Shown here: in pieces, positions 1 through 13,661 of the stretch
How positions within the stretch are numbered: position 1 is the stretch's first letter
Layout: the number at the start of each line of letters is the position of its first letter
Assembly: GCF_900091455.1 (NCBI RefSeq)
Contig: NZ_LT607412.1
Coordinates: 4,650,001 to 4,714,000, forward strand
DNA: 64,000 bases
Direction of reading: 5' to 3'
Source of the DNA: Micromonospora coriariae
GTDB taxonomy: Bacteria; Actinomycetota; Actinomycetes; Mycobacteriales; Micromonosporaceae
Program-made: the position numbers and the translations under genes
Notes under the pieces: model-generated
Database searches by the model: none
Told to the model about the DNA's origin: nothing
The model's input: only the letters and a program-made list of their open reading frames with translations

Positions 1-652
1 CCCGGCCGATCAGCCAGGCGGCGAGGTCGGGGGCGGGACCGGCGACGACCGGTGCGCCCGCGCGCTCGCCGATCACCAGTTCGTGTCGGCTGCCGTCGAA
101 GCGCAACACCATCGACGGCGGCGCCGGCCGGTCGCCGTGGTGCGCGGCCACGTCATGCAGCAGCCGGTGTGCGAACGCCTCCGACCAGTCCGCGGGCCGG
201 TAGTCGGCGGCCAGGTCGAGGTGGTGCACCTCGATCTCGCGCAGCCGGCCCCAGACGAGCAGCGCCGCTGGCCACGGGCCCCGGCGGGTCTGCACAGTCG
301 CCGCCCACGCCTCGACCGGCATGGCCGCGACCGCCTCGGTGAAGCGGTCCGCGGTACGCCGCAGGTCGTCCAGATGCTCGCCCGGTGGGCGGCCCGCGCC
401 GGCTTCGATGTCCGTCGTGCGTGCCTCCGGCGAGGCGTACATCGGCAGCGGTTCGCCGGTGCGGGCCGCGGTGAGCAGGTTGACGAAGCCGTCGGCGTTG
501 CGCGCCAGGTGCGCCAGCACGTGGCCGCGCGTCCAGCCCGGCAGTAGCGACGCGGCCGCCAGATCCGCGCCGTCGAAGGAGGCCGCGGTACGCAGGAGTC
601 GACTGGTCGCGTCGTCCACCTCGCCCGTCAGCAGGAGCGGATCGGTGGTCAC
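1..652 (-). CDS. Maleylpyruvate isomerase-family mycothiol-dependent protein (3' end cut by window edge)
   Basis: The protein reads leftwards from a GTG at 652 and runs off the window, leaving about 217 residues. Near residue 40 it has LPGWTRGHVLAHLARNADG, the metal-binding DinB/MDMPI-type helix with conserved His, and further on a second conserved stretch, EIEVHHLDLA. Together these are typical of the TIGR03083 / mycothiol-dependent maleylpyruvate isomerase family. Members use a metal site and often mycothiol for thiol transfer or isomerisation; the substrate cannot be told from sequence. It is divergent from the rsgA region, so the bases between 653 and 766 should hold both promoters. The family call is firm, the reaction is not. 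Confidence 0.8.
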   Translation of the reverse strand, partial: MTTDPLLLTGEVDDATSRLLRTAASFDGADLAAASLLPGWTRGHVLAHLARNADGFVNLLTAARTGEPLPMYASPEARTTDIEAGAGRPPGEHLDDLRRTADRFTEAVAAMPVEAWAATVQTRRGPWPAALLVWGRLREIEVHHLDLAADYRPADWSEAFAHRLLHDVAAHHGDRPAPPSMVLRFDGSRHELVIGERAGAPVVAGPAPDLAAWLIGR

Positions 653-766
653 GCGTCGACCCTAGCGGTCCGCCGTCGCGGCGTCGCCGGGGAAATCGCT
701 TTCGGCGCGTCGGCGCGCGCCCTACCGTCAGCGGCATACGCGGCACCGGGACGTCGGACGGAGGTG

Positions 767-823
767 ATGACCATGCCGGACGTGGCACGCGTGTTCCGCC
801 ATCACCAACTTCGACACCGATGA
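767..823 (+). CDS. Candidate 18-codon leader peptide upstream of rsgA
   Basis: A short frame, MTMPDVARVFRHHQLRHR, starts at ATG 767. A good ribosome-binding site (ggaggt, 760-765) lies directly before it, closer than usual to the first ATG but well placed for the second ATG at 773. It stops at 823, eight bases before the rsgA ATG, and is in a different frame from rsgA. The peptide is basic and has three His. I do not recognise it. It may be a leader or coupling peptide for rsgA, or chance in GC-rich DNA. Confidence 0.3.
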   Translation: MTMPDVARVFRHHQLRHR

Positions 824-830
824 GGATGCC

Positions 831-1901
831 ATGACGATCGATCTGACCGCCCTCGGCTGGGACGCCGAACGGGCGGCGTACGCCGGGCGACGCGGCGACC
901 GGCACCCGGGCCGGGTGGCCCGGGTGGACCGGGGGGTCTGCACAGTGCTCACCGAGGCCGGCCCGGTGCGGGCCAGCCTGGGTGGGGCGGTGCTGGCCAC
1001 CGCCGTTCGGGACCCCTCCGCGCTGCCCTGTGCGGGCGACTGGGTGCTGCTCGCGCACTGGCCGGACCGCCGCACCACCGTGGAGACGGTGCTGCCCCGG
1101 CGGGCCGCGCTGATCCGCCGTACCGCGGGCAAGGACGCCAGCGGCCAGGTGCTGGCCGCCAACCTCGACGCCGCGGCCGTGGTGGAGCCGGTGCACCCGG
1201 AGCCGGACGTCGGCCGGATCGAGCGGCTGCTCTCCCTGGCCCACGAGTCCGGTGCCCGGCCACTGGTCGTGCTGACCAAGGCCGACCTCGCGGCCGACCC
1301 GGACGCGCTGGCCCGCCAGCTGGCCGCGGTCGCCCCCGGTGTGCCGGTGCTGCCGGTCAGCGCCGAGGGTGGCCTCGGCCTGGAACCGCTGCGCGCCGAG
1401 GTGGCGCCGGGCCGCACCCTCGGCCTGCTCGGGCCGTCCGGCGCCGGCAAGTCGAGCCTGGTCAACGCGCTCGCCGGCGCGGTGCTGATGCCGACCCAGG
1501 CGATCCGGCGGGTCGACGGCAAGGGCCGGCACACCACCACCTGGCGGGCACTGGTGCCGATCCCCGGCGGCGGCGCGGTGATCGACACGCCCGGCGTGCG
1601 GGCGGTCGGCCTGCTGGACGGCGTGGCCGGTCTCGACCGGGCGTTCGCCGACATCGCCGGGCTGGCCGAGGGCTGCCGGTACGCCGACTGCGGGCACGAC
1701 GGCGAGCCGGCCTGCGCGGTCCGCGACGCGCTGGTCACCGGGGAGCTCTCCACCCGCCGCTGGGAGAGCTGGCGACGGCTGCAGGGGGAGGTGGCCCAGG
1801 AGAGCCGGCGGCGGGAGGCGCGGCTGGCCGCGGAGCGGCGTGGCGGGTGGCGGTCCGCCCGGCGTCGGGCGACCCGGCCGCCGTTGCCCGGGGGTTGGTG
1901 A
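831..1901 (+). CDS. rsgA: Ribosome small subunit-dependent GTPase A
   Basis: RsgA (YjeQ) is a circularly permuted GTPase that helps mature the 30S subunit. The 356-residue protein has an N-terminal OB-fold region, then the permuted G motifs in the order G4 (TKAD, about residue 145), G1 (GPSGAGKSS, residues 201-209) and G3 (DTPG, about 252). The C-terminal zinc-binding segment has the pattern [14 protein letters not shown]. The ATG at 831 is the first codon after gatgaggatgcc, and no other start gives a sensible N-terminus. A possible 18-codon leader peptide precedes it. Length and motif order match actinobacterial RsgA. Confidence 0.95.
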   Translation: MTIDLTALGWDAERAAYAGRRGDRHPGRVARVDRGVCTVLTEAGPVRASLGGAVLATAVRDPSALPCAGDWVLLAHWPDRRTTVETVLPRRAALIRRTAGKDASGQVLAANLDAAAVVEPVHPEPDVGRIERLLSLAHESGARPLVVLTKADLAADPDALARQLAAVAPGVPVLPVSAEGGLGLEPLRAEVAPGRTLGLLGPSGAGKSSLVNALAGAVLMPTQAIRRVDGKGRHTTTWRALVPIPGGGAVIDTPGVRAVGLLDGVAGLDRAFADIAGLAEGCRYADCGHDGEPACAVRDALVTGELSTRRWESWRRLQGEVAQESRRREARLAAERRGGWRSARRRATRPPLPGGW

Positions 1902-2071
1902 CCGGCCGGCCGGCCGACCGGGCTGAGCTGGGGGAATGTGCGGGCGGGGGAAACTGTCATACCTCGGGGCTAGAGTTGCCGAGGCGAGTTTTCCGCGCCC
2001 GCACGACCGCTCAGACCCTGCCAGAGCGGGACACATCCTTCGCTTCGTCTTCACCCGGGAGTACACGCACC

Positions 2072-5035
<2,964 letters not shown>

Positions 5036-5044
5036 GCCGACCCG

Positions 5045-5077
5045 ACGCCGGCGATGCCCATCGGGCATCGCCGGCGT
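5045..5077 (+). terminator. Hairpin terminator after uvrA
   Basis: A perfect 15-bp inverted repeat (ACGCCGGCGATGCCC and its complement) flanks a three-base ATC loop, starting 10 bases after the uvrA stop. There is no long T run, as is usual for actinobacterial terminators. Confidence 0.8.
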
Positions 5078-5191
5078 TCCCATTTCCTGGGTCGAGGCCG
5101 TGCCACCGTGAACCATCCGGCACAGTTGCTCGTGTTGACCTGTGTGGCCGGGAGATCGGGACCGGCACAGCGGCCTAGAGAGAGGCGAGGC

Positions 5192-5677
5192 ATGAGCGAC
5201 GATCAGGCGCTGACCGGTCCGGGTACGCAGACCCGTCGGGCCCTGCTCACCGGTGTCGGGGCGGCGGGCGCGGCCGTCGTTCTGGCTGCCTGTGGCAGTG
5301 ACGACACCGGCGACGGAGGCGCGGCCCCGACCAGCGGCGGTCCGGCGGTGCCCAGCACCGGTGACGCCGGCGGCGGCGATCGGCAGGGCGCCCAGTCGCT
5401 GGCCAGCACCGCCGACATCCCGGTGGGCGGCGGCAAGGTCCTCGCGGCCGAGGGTGTTGTGATCACCCAGCCGAGCCCGGGTCAGTTCAAGGGGTTCGAC
5501 CCTATCTGTACGCACCAGCGTTGTCCCGTGTCGAACGTCGACGGCGGCACCATCAACTGCACATGCCATTTCAGCAAGTTTTCGATCGAGGACGGATCGG
5601 TCAAGGCTGGGCCGGCTACCGCGCCGCTGGCCTCGAAGCCCGTCAAGGTGGTCGGCGACCAGATTTCGTTCGCCTAG
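5192..5677 (+). CDS. Exported Rieske (2Fe-2S) lipoprotein, Tat-type signal
   Basis: The 161-residue protein starts at ATG 5192, after agagaggcgagg. Its N-terminus has a twin-arginine motif (TRRALLTG) followed by a hydrophobic stretch ending in a lipobox-like LAAC, so it is probably exported folded by Tat and lipid-anchored. A Gly/Ser/Asp-rich linker follows. The C-terminal Rieske domain has both cluster-binding boxes, CTHQRC and CTCHFS, each supplying Cys and His. These proteins carry one-electron redox function at the outer face of the membrane. The partner is not evident here, since the neighbours are repair genes. The family is sure; the role is open. Confidence 0.88.
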   Translation: MSDDQALTGPGTQTRRALLTGVGAAGAAVVLAACGSDDTGDGGAAPTSGGPAVPSTGDAGGGDRQGAQSLASTADIPVGGGKVLAAEGVVITQPSPGQFKGFDPICTHQRCPVSNVDGGTINCTCHFSKFSIEDGSVKAGPATAPLASKPVKVVGDQISFA

Positions 5678-5790
5678 GCATCGGCGCTGAAATGACGTGT
5701 ATTGCGTGGTTCGCCCGGGCGGTGTCGCTGTCGCCCCAATGGTCGGCGGGGACGATCTGGGGTGTCAGGGCCGGCGGCTAGTCTCGGAGT

Positions 5791-7791
5791 GTGGCTGACC
5801 CCTCGACCTACCGTCCCGCCCCCGGCACCATCCCGGAGTCCCCGGGGGTCTATCGCTTCCGCGACGGCACCGGTCGGGTGATCTACGTCGGCAAGGCGAG
5901 GAACCTGCGCAGCCGGCTCAACTCCTACTTCGGCGACATCTGGAACCTGCACGAGCGCACCCGACAGATGGTCACCACCGCCGAGTCGGTGGACTGGATC
6001 ACCGTCGGCACCGAGGTCGAGGCGCTCCAGCAGGAGTTCACTGAGATCAAGCAGTACGACCCGCGGTTCAACGTCCGCTACCGCGACGACAAGTCGTACC
6101 CCTATCTGGCCGTCACCCTCGATGAGGAGTACCCGCGGCTCCAGGTGATGCGCGGCGCGAAGCGCAAGGGCGTGCGCTATTTCGGGCCGTATTCGCACGC
6201 CTGGGCGATCCGGGAGACCCTCGACCTGCTGCTGCGGGTGTTCCCGGCCCGGACGTGCTCCGCCGGGGTCTTCAAGCGGGCTGGCCAGGTCGGCCGGCCC
6301 TGTCTGCTCGGCTACATCGGCAAGTGCTCGGCGCCCTGCGTCGGCAGCGTCTCCGCCGACGAGCACCGGGCCATCGTCGACGGCTTCTGCGACTTCATGG
6401 CCGGGCGCACCGACTCCATGGTTCGGAAGATCGAACGCGAGATGACCGAGGCGAGCGAGCAGCTGGAGTTCGAGCGGGCCGCCCGGCTGCGCGACGACGT
6501 GGCCGCCCTGCGCCGGGCGATGGAGAAGCAGACCGTGGTGTTGGGCGACGGCACCGACGCCGACGTGGTCGCGTTCGCCGACGACCCGCTCGAGGCGGCC
6601 GTGCAGGTCTTCCATGTCCGCGACGGCCGGGTCCGCGGCCAGCGCGGCTGGGTGGTGGAGAAGACCGAGGAGCTGACCACCGGCGACCTGGTGCACCACT
6701 TCTGCACCCAGGTGTACGGCGGCGAGCATGGCGAGGCCGACGTGCCCCGCGAGCTGCTGGTGCCCGAGCTGCCCGCCGACGCCGATGCGCTGGCCGACTG
6801 GCTCTCCACCCACCGTGGCAGCCGCGTCTCGCTGCGGGTGCCGCAGCGTGGCGACAAGCGCTCGTTGATGGAGACGGTGGAGCGCAACGCGAAGGACGCG
6901 CTGGCCCGGCACAAGCTCAAGCGGTCCGGTGATCTGACCACCCGGGGTAAGGCCCTGGACGAGATCAGCGAGGCGCTGGGCATGCGCACCTCGCCGCTGC
7001 GCATCGAGTGCTTCGACATCTCCCAGATCCAGGGCACCGACGTGGTGGCCAGCATGGTGGTCTTCGAGGACGGGCTGCCCCGCAAGAGCGAGTACCGGCG
7101 GTTCATCGTCCGGGGCGCGACCGACGACCTCTCCGCGATGTCCGAGGTGCTGCGCCGCCGCTTTGCCCGCTACCTCGACGCGCGGGCGGAGACTGGCGAG
7201 GCGGGGGTCGAGCCGGCCGACGATCCGGCCGCACCGGGTGGCCTCGGTGACATCGACGAGCCGCAGGTCGGCATCCTGGTCGATCCGACCACCGGCCGGC
7301 CGCGCAAGTTCGCGTACCCGCCGCAGCTGGTGGTCGTCGACGGTGGCGCGCCGCAGGTCGCCGCCGCCGCCCAGGCCCTCGCCGAGCTCGGCATCGACGA
7401 CGTGGCGCTGTGCGGGCTGGCCAAGCGGCTGGAGGAGGTCTGGCTCCCGGACGACGAGTTCCCGGTCATCCTGCCGCGCACCTCGGAAGGGCTCTACCTG
7501 CTGCAACGGATTCGCGACGAGGCGCACCGGTTCGCCATCACCTTCCACCGGCAGCGCCGTTCCAAGCGGATGACCGAGTCGGCGCTGGACAATGTGCCCG
7601 GCCTGGGCGAGGTGCGGCGCAAGGCGCTGCTGCGGCACTTCGGCTCGCTCAAGCGGCTCTCCGCCGCCACCGTCGAGGAGATCACCGAGGTGCCCGGGGT
7701 GGGCCGGCGCACCGCCGAGTCGATCCTGGCCGCCCTCAGCAAGGGCACCACGAGGGCCGACGAGGGCGCCGAGGCCACCCCCAGCTCGTGA
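5791..7791 (+). CDS. uvrC: Excinuclease ABC subunit UvrC
   Basis: UvrC makes both incisions in nucleotide excision repair. The 666-residue protein starts at GTG 5791. It has the N-terminal GIY-YIG nuclease (GVYRFRDG...VIYVGKA, residues 19-36), a UVR helix pair that contacts UvrB ([20 protein letters not shown], about 224-243), the RNase H-like UvrC core ([20 protein letters not shown], with VVDGGAPQV later) and a C-terminal double helix-hairpin-helix ([18 protein letters not shown], then [16 protein letters not shown]). It is complete and of normal length. In many actinobacteria uvrC is followed directly by rapZ-yvcK-whiA; here about 4.9 kb of other DNA intervenes. Confidence 0.97.
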   Translation: MADPSTYRPAPGTIPESPGVYRFRDGTGRVIYVGKARNLRSRLNSYFGDIWNLHERTRQMVTTAESVDWITVGTEVEALQQEFTEIKQYDPRFNVRYRDDKSYPYLAVTLDEEYPRLQVMRGAKRKGVRYFGPYSHAWAIRETLDLLLRVFPARTCSAGVFKRAGQVGRPCLLGYIGKCSAPCVGSVSADEHRAIVDGFCDFMAGRTDSMVRKIEREMTEASEQLEFERAARLRDDVAALRRAMEKQTVVLGDGTDADVVAFADDPLEAAVQVFHVRDGRVRGQRGWVVEKTEELTTGDLVHHFCTQVYGGEHGEADVPRELLVPELPADADALADWLSTHRGSRVSLRVPQRGDKRSLMETVERNAKDALARHKLKRSGDLTTRGKALDEISEALGMRTSPLRIECFDISQIQGTDVVASMVVFEDGLPRKSEYRRFIVRGATDDLSAMSEVLRRRFARYLDARAETGEAGVEPADDPAAPGGLGDIDEPQVGILVDPTTGRPRKFAYPPQLVVVDGGAPQVAAAAQALAELGIDDVALCGLAKRLEEVWLPDDEFPVILPRTSEGLYLLQRIRDEAHRFAITFHRQRRSKRMTESALDNVPGLGEVRRKALLRHFGSLKRLSAATVEEITEVPGVGRRTAESILAALSKGTTRADEGAEATPSS

Positions 7792-8085
7792 GTCGGCCGG
7801 CCGCATCCCCGCGCTCCCTGTCGAGCTGCCCCAGATGTGGGCGCGCGTCCTCGCCCGTCCCCGGGGGCTGATATCGCGGTGTCCCGGCGCCGGGGATGCC
7901 CCGATCTCAGCGAAACCGAGTCGATCAGCCTGCGCTGACCCGGACGAGGCGTCGGAAGTGCCACAGACAGGTTTCAACGGCCCTGGCCGGCGCGCTCGCG
8001 GTGGGCGGGACGAGTGGCTCGACGGCGCACAGCGAGTTGTCGACGCGGGCGGCATCCGTGCCGGAGAGCGTGATACCTCAGAGTC
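7792..8085. other. Non-coding stretch between uvrC and the IS target site
   Basis: About 290 bases with no convincing gene or ribosome-binding site. It ends in the left half (from about 8066) of an imperfect palindrome, GAGCGTGATACCTCAGAG..., whose right half lies beyond the insertion sequence at 9510-9529. I see no strong terminator directly after uvrC. Confidence 0.5.
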
Positions 8086-8093
8086 ATATTTAT
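8086..8093. repeat. Target-site duplication, left copy
   Basis: ATATTTAT directly abuts the left terminal repeat of the insertion sequence and is repeated exactly at 9502-9509. Eight bases is the duplication length expected for ISL3-family elements. Confidence 0.93.
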
Positions 8094-9501
8094 GGGTCTT
8101 GTGTCGAGTTAGTGGGTCGTTGGTGATCATCTTGCGGGTAGTTGGGGTCGGTGGCCGCCGAGGCTGAGCATGGCCAGGGCAATGAGGGCGTCGGGTGAGT
8201 GGAAGCCGAAGGCCATCCGGGTGATCAGGCGGATCTTGGCGTTGACGGACTCGATGCGGCCGTTGGACAGGCCGTGTTCGATGGACGCGACGATGGCGTC
8301 GCGGTGACGCGTCACGCGTCGTTGCAGGTCGACGAAGACGTCGATGCGGCTGCGTCGGGCCCATCCGATCCACCGGTCGAGGGCTTCGACCGCCGCTGTC
8401 GGGCTGGTCTTGGCCAGGGTGAACACCAGTCGTAGGCCTTCCTTCAACGCCCAGGCCCGGTGCAGGCGGGGATGGGTCTTGGCGATCCAGGCGAGTTTGG
8501 CGTGCTGGGCGTCGGTGAGGTTCTGCGGGTTCTTCCACAACGCCCAGCGGGTGTTCTTCAACTGCCGGGCCGCGCCGACAGCGACGCCGCGACGGCCTGC
8601 CCCACGCCCGGTGGCCTCGTTCCAGGCTTGGCGGCGAACCCGATCCACGGCGTCAGTGGCCCAGGCCACGACGTGGAACGCATCGGCGCAGCGCACCGCG
8701 TTCGGGCAGCGGCGACGCACGACCGTGGTGATCCAGTCCGCGCCGTCAGCCGACACGTGCGTGATCTTCGCGGCCCGATCAGAACCGAGCAGGTCGAAGA
8801 ACTCCTGCAACGTGGCTGCGCTCTTGCCCGGCGCCGCCCACACCAGCCGACCCGTGTCGTGATCGACGACCACCGTCAGATACCGGTGGCCCTTCTTGTA
8901 GCTGACCTCATCGATGCCGATACGACGCAACCCGTCGTACCGGTCTTCAAGGCCACCGGTGTCAGCCCACACCCGGGCCACGATCGCCCCGACGGTGCGC
9001 CACCCGATCCGCATCACCTGCGACACCGCCGACTTCGCTGTGTGCACCGCCAGCCACGCCACCGTCGCGTCGAACGCCCGCGTATGCCCCGCCCCATGAC
9101 GAGCCCAGGGCACCGCCGCGACCACCACCTGATGCACCGGACACGACACCCGCGGCGCGTCCGCCTCGACCACCGCCCGCACCACACCCAGATCCAACGT
9201 CCGCCACCGACGCCGCACCCCGGCGTCATAGCGCGCACACCGCCGCCCGCAATGCGGACACCGCCGCGACGCGCCCTTACGCACCCGCACCCGAGCCACC
9301 ACCACCGACTCGACCGGATCGAACTCCACACCCTCCACCACCGCCTGCTCGACCCCGAGCAGCACAGCCCATACCCTGGCAGAACGCACGCCGTTCTCCC
9401 GCCCATCCAGTTCTGACCTTCGACAAGCCAGAACCTAGGCAGGACAACGGCGTGCGCCACAAACGACGCGCCCAACCACCCACAGACACGACACAAGACC
9501 C
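8094..9501 (-). mobile_element. Complete ISL3-family insertion sequence, 1408 bp
   Basis: The element is bounded by terminal inverted repeats that begin GGGTCTTGTGTCG at the left and end with its complement at the right. Over the first 30 bases the two ends match at 26 positions (8094-8123 against 9472-9501 reversed). Exact 8-bp direct repeats ATATTTAT flank it. It carries one intact transposase on the minus strand. Ends of GGGTCTT type, an 8-bp duplication and a zinc-finger DDE transposase are ISL3 hallmarks. Intact ends, an uninterrupted gene and an undecayed duplication suggest a fairly recent insertion. Removing it restores an imperfect palindrome at the target. Confidence 0.95.
8127..9389 (-). 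CDS. ISL3-family DDE transposase
   Basis: The 420-residue transposase fills the element. Near residue 44 it has a zinc-ribbon motif, CPHCGRRC, that precedes a helical DNA-binding region in this family. The catalytic domain shows the expected acidic residues: Asp in RIGIDEVSYKKGH, Asp in CADAFHVVAWA (after SADGADWI) and Glu in GRIESVNAKIRLI near the C-terminus. The frame is uninterrupted and reaches close to both terminal repeats, so the copy looks able to move. The start at 9389 is the first codon giving a complete N-terminus; a slightly later start is possible. Confidence 0.94.
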   Translation of the reverse strand: MRSARVWAVLLGVEQAVVEGVEFDPVESVVVARVRVRKGASRRCPHCGRRCARYDAGVRRRWRTLDLGVVRAVVEADAPRVSCPVHQVVVAAVPWARHGAGHTRAFDATVAWLAVHTAKSAVSQVMRIGWRTVGAIVARVWADTGGLEDRYDGLRRIGIDEVSYKKGHRYLTVVVDHDTGRLVWAAPGKSAATLQEFFDLLGSDRAAKITHVSADGADWITTVVRRRCPNAVRCADAFHVVAWATDAVDRVRRQAWNEATGRGAGRRGVAVGAARQLKNTRWALWKNPQNLTDAQHAKLAWIAKTHPRLHRAWALKEGLRLVFTLAKTSPTAAVEALDRWIGWARRSRIDVFVDLQRRVTRHRDAIVASIEHGLSNGRIESVNAKIRLITRMAFGFHSPDALIALAMLSLGGHRPQLPAR

Positions 9502-9509
9502 ATATTTAT
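9502..9509. repeat. Target-site duplication, right copy
   Basis: ATATTTAT directly follows the right terminal repeat and is identical to 8086-8093. Confidence 0.93.
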
Positions 9510-9972
9510 GCCTCACAGGTATCGGGCTCGCATGCCTACTGGCCCCCGGCCCGCCCGCAACGCGGTCGCGACCTCGCGGCAGGTTGTGGCCACGCCGCAC
9601 AGCACTGTCCGGGAAGTGCGCCCCCGTGGAGCCCGCCGGGTTGAAGCCTCGACGACCTGACTGTCCGGTTCGCGGTGGGCACGGCTGGGTGCCGGTGTCC
9701 GGTTTCGGGGTGGGCGTCCTGTGGTCGGGGCCACCCGTGGGCTGGAATCGGGGGCCGGGCGGGGTGGTTATACCTGGCAGATCACCGCGCCCCCGCCGGG
9801 CACTGGTGCGGCAGCCGCCGGGAACACCCGCCGGCCCGCCGCGGTTACATCCCCCGGACACCCGAGCAGGCCCCCCGGCCGCCGGGCAGATCCCCTTTTC
9901 GAACTTCCCGTGCGACACCCGCCCCCGCTTGGGGTGTCACGCGTATCCCCCATCGCAGAGGAGCACGCCATC
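9510..9972. promoter_or_regulatory. Leader region of the C39-like peptidase gene
   Basis: This 463-base stretch holds no convincing gene. It begins with the right half of the IS-disrupted palindrome (GCCTCACAGGTATCGGGCTC, 9510-9529). A small hairpin, GACACCC (9914-9920) with GGGTGTC (9933-9939), lies some 35 bases before the peptidase start and could affect expression. The ribosome-binding site is gaggag just before ATG 9973. I could not fit a known riboswitch class to it. Confidence 0.4.
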
Positions 9973-10632
9973 ATGCGTACCGATCTGATCCGCAAGACCG
10001 CCCTGACCGCTGCCGGCCTCGCGTTCACCGGCGGCGCCATCGCCGGCCCCGTCACCGCCGCCTACGCCGCGTCGGACGCCAAGCCGACCACCCAGACCCA
10101 GAGCGACCGTAAGCCCGCCGGTGAGCGTCAGCTCGGCGTGCGCTACGAGGCGCAGCCCAACTTCTACTACTGCGGCCCCGCCGCCACGCGTAACGCCCTG
10201 TCCGTGCAGGGCAAGGACATCAGCGTGGACGCCATGGCCAAGGAGATGGGCACCACCGAGGCCGGCACCAACTCCATCAACGACATCACCCCGGTGCTGA
10301 ACAAGGAGACCGGCAAGAACAACGCCTACCACTCGGTCGAGATCAGCAGCCCCAACGCTGACGACAAGCAGACCGACACCCTGCGCGCCGACGTCGTGCG
10401 CACCGTCAACGACGGCCGGGCAGTGGTCGCGAACATCGCCGGCACCAGCGTCGACACCGACGGCGCGATGCACTCCTTCGAGGGCGGGCACTACATCAGC
10501 GTCGTGGGCTACCGCGACGGCGGCAACATCGTCAAGATCGCCGACTCCGCCGATGCCAACACCGCCTCCTACGAGGTCACCATCGAACACCTCGCCGACT
10601 GGATCGCCACCCGCGGCTACGCCACCAGCTGA
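9973..10632 (+). CDS. Secreted C39-like cysteine peptidase
   Basis: The 219-residue protein starts at ATG 9973. It has a Sec-type signal peptide: RKTALTAAGLAFTGGAIAG, then a likely cut near residue 33 after AYAA. The mature part is a papain-fold peptidase_C39-like domain, with catalytic Cys67 in FYYCGPAATRNALS, His173 in GGHYISVVGYRD and Asp191 in IADSAD. This order and spacing fit the C39-like family of extracellular cysteine peptidases. No transporter or bacteriocin gene adjoins it, so it is probably a stand-alone secreted enzyme and not a bacteriocin exporter protease. It sits between the IS and recQ inside an interrupted uvrC-rapZ neighbourhood. Confidence 0.85.
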   Translation: MRTDLIRKTALTAAGLAFTGGAIAGPVTAAYAASDAKPTTQTQSDRKPAGERQLGVRYEAQPNFYYCGPAATRNALSVQGKDISVDAMAKEMGTTEAGTNSINDITPVLNKETGKNNAYHSVEISSPNADDKQTDTLRADVVRTVNDGRAVVANIAGTSVDTDGAMHSFEGGHYISVVGYRDGGNIVKIADSADANTASYEVTIEHLADWIATRGYATS

Positions 10633-10648
10633 CCCAGACAGCACCGAC

Positions 10649-10680
10649 AAGGGCCGGACCCCACCAGGGGCCCGGCCCTT
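10649..10680. terminator. Bidirectional terminator between the peptidase gene and recQ
   Basis: A 9-bp perfect stem, AAGGGCCGG with CCGGCCCTT, encloses a second short ACCCC/GGGG pairing. It lies between the two convergent genes. Confidence 0.75.
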
Positions 10681-10700
10681 TCGTCATGCCCAGTTCGGCG

Positions 10701-12554
<1,854 letters not shown>

Positions 12555-12728
12555 CCGCGGAGTCTACGAGCCCACCCCGACAGCGCCCGCCCGACGCACC
12601 CGGACAGGTGGACCGCCGGGCCGGGCCGACCGGTGACGGGTGCCCGACCACGGCCGGGCGGCGGGATAGAGTCGCTGATTGACCAATCGCGGCCGATGGC
12701 GGCCGCGGCGCCACGGCTGGGGGTACGG

Positions 12729-13661
12729 GTGAGCGAGGCGCGCACAGCCAGTGACCGGATCGACGTCCCGGAGGCCATCGACGGGCAGCCGACGGCCGAG
12801 TCGGAGACCACACTCGTGGTGGTCACCGGGCTCTCCGGCGGCGGCCGCAGCACGGTCGCCCGGGCGTTGGAGAACGTCGGGTACTACGTGGTGGACAACC
12901 TGCCGCAGGCGCTGATGCTCGACATGGCCGAACTGGCGTTCAAGGCCGGCGGCGCGGCACGGCGTACCGCGATGGTGCTGGACGTCCGTTCGCGCGCCTT
13001 CTCCACCGACCTGGTTGGGGCGATCCGGGAGCTCAAGGAGCGCGGCTTCTCACCCCGGGTGGTCTTCGTCGACGCCGACGACGAGGTCCTGATCCGGCGG
13101 TTCGAGAGCGTCCGGCGTTCGCACCCCTTGCAGGGCGACGGACGGCTGGCCGACGGCATCGCCGTGGAGCGTGGGCTGCTCGAGGAGGCTCGCGACCAGG
13201 CCGACGTGATCATCGACACCAGCCACCTGAACGTCAACCAGCTCCGCCGGCGCATCGAGGAACTGTTCGGCGGCGAGGACGCCCGCCGGCTGCGGGTCAC
13301 CGTGCTGTCGTTCGGCTTCAAGTACGGGCTGCCGCCGGACGCCGACTTCGTGCTGGACGCCCGGTTCCTGCCCAACCCGTACTGGGTGCCGGAGCTGCGC
13401 GAGCACACCGGGCGGGAGGAGGCGGTCAGCGCGTACGTGCTGGGCCAGGAGGGCGCCGACGCCTTCGTCGCCTCGTACGCCGACCTGGTAAACGCCACCA
13501 CCGCCGGCTTCGAGCGGGAGGGCAAGCGGTACCTGACCGTCGCGGTGGGCTGCACCGGCGGCAAGCACCGCAGCGTGGCCATCGCGGAGGAGCTGGCCGG
13601 ACGGCTGCGCCAGTCCGGGTTGGCGGCCAACGCCCAGCACCGCGACCTGGGGCGGGAATGA
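12729..13661 (+). CDS. rapZ: RNase adapter / nucleotide-binding protein RapZ
   Basis: RapZ-family (YvcJ) proteins bind nucleotides; in enterobacteria they guide RNase E to small RNAs, and the actinobacterial role is less clear. Starting at GTG 12729 the protein has 310 residues; an ATG at 12696 in the same frame is possible but has no ribosome-binding site. The P-loop is GLSGGGRST, with Arg in place of the usual Lys, as is common in actinobacterial members. The C-terminal domain has VAVGCTGGKHRSVAIAEELA, the family signature. The stop overlaps the yvcK start (ATGA). rapZ-yvcK-whiA is one transcription unit. Confidence 0.94.
   Translation: MSEARTASDRIDVPEAIDGQPTAESETTLVVVTGLSGGGRSTVARALENVGYYVVDNLPQALMLDMAELAFKAGGAARRTAMVLDVRSRAFSTDLVGAIRELKERGFSPRVVFVDADDEVLIRRFESVRRSHPLQGDGRLADGIAVERGLLEEARDQADVIIDTSHLNVNQLRRRIEELFGGEDARRLRVTVLSFGFKYGLPPDADFVLDARFLPNPYWVPELREHTGREEAVSAYVLGQEGADAFVASYADLVNATTAGFEREGKRYLTVAVGCTGGKHRSVAIAEELAGRLRQSGLAANAQHRDLGRE

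Noticed and set aside
9510..9972. Possible cyclic-di-AMP or other riboswitch before the secreted peptidase
   Set aside because: I looked for the conserved motifs because cell-wall enzymes are often so controlled, but could fit only one short hairpin.
9721..9972. N-terminal extension of the secreted peptidase to an upstream ATG
   Set aside because: The extension would bury the clear signal peptide, and the ATG at 9973 has a ribosome-binding site.
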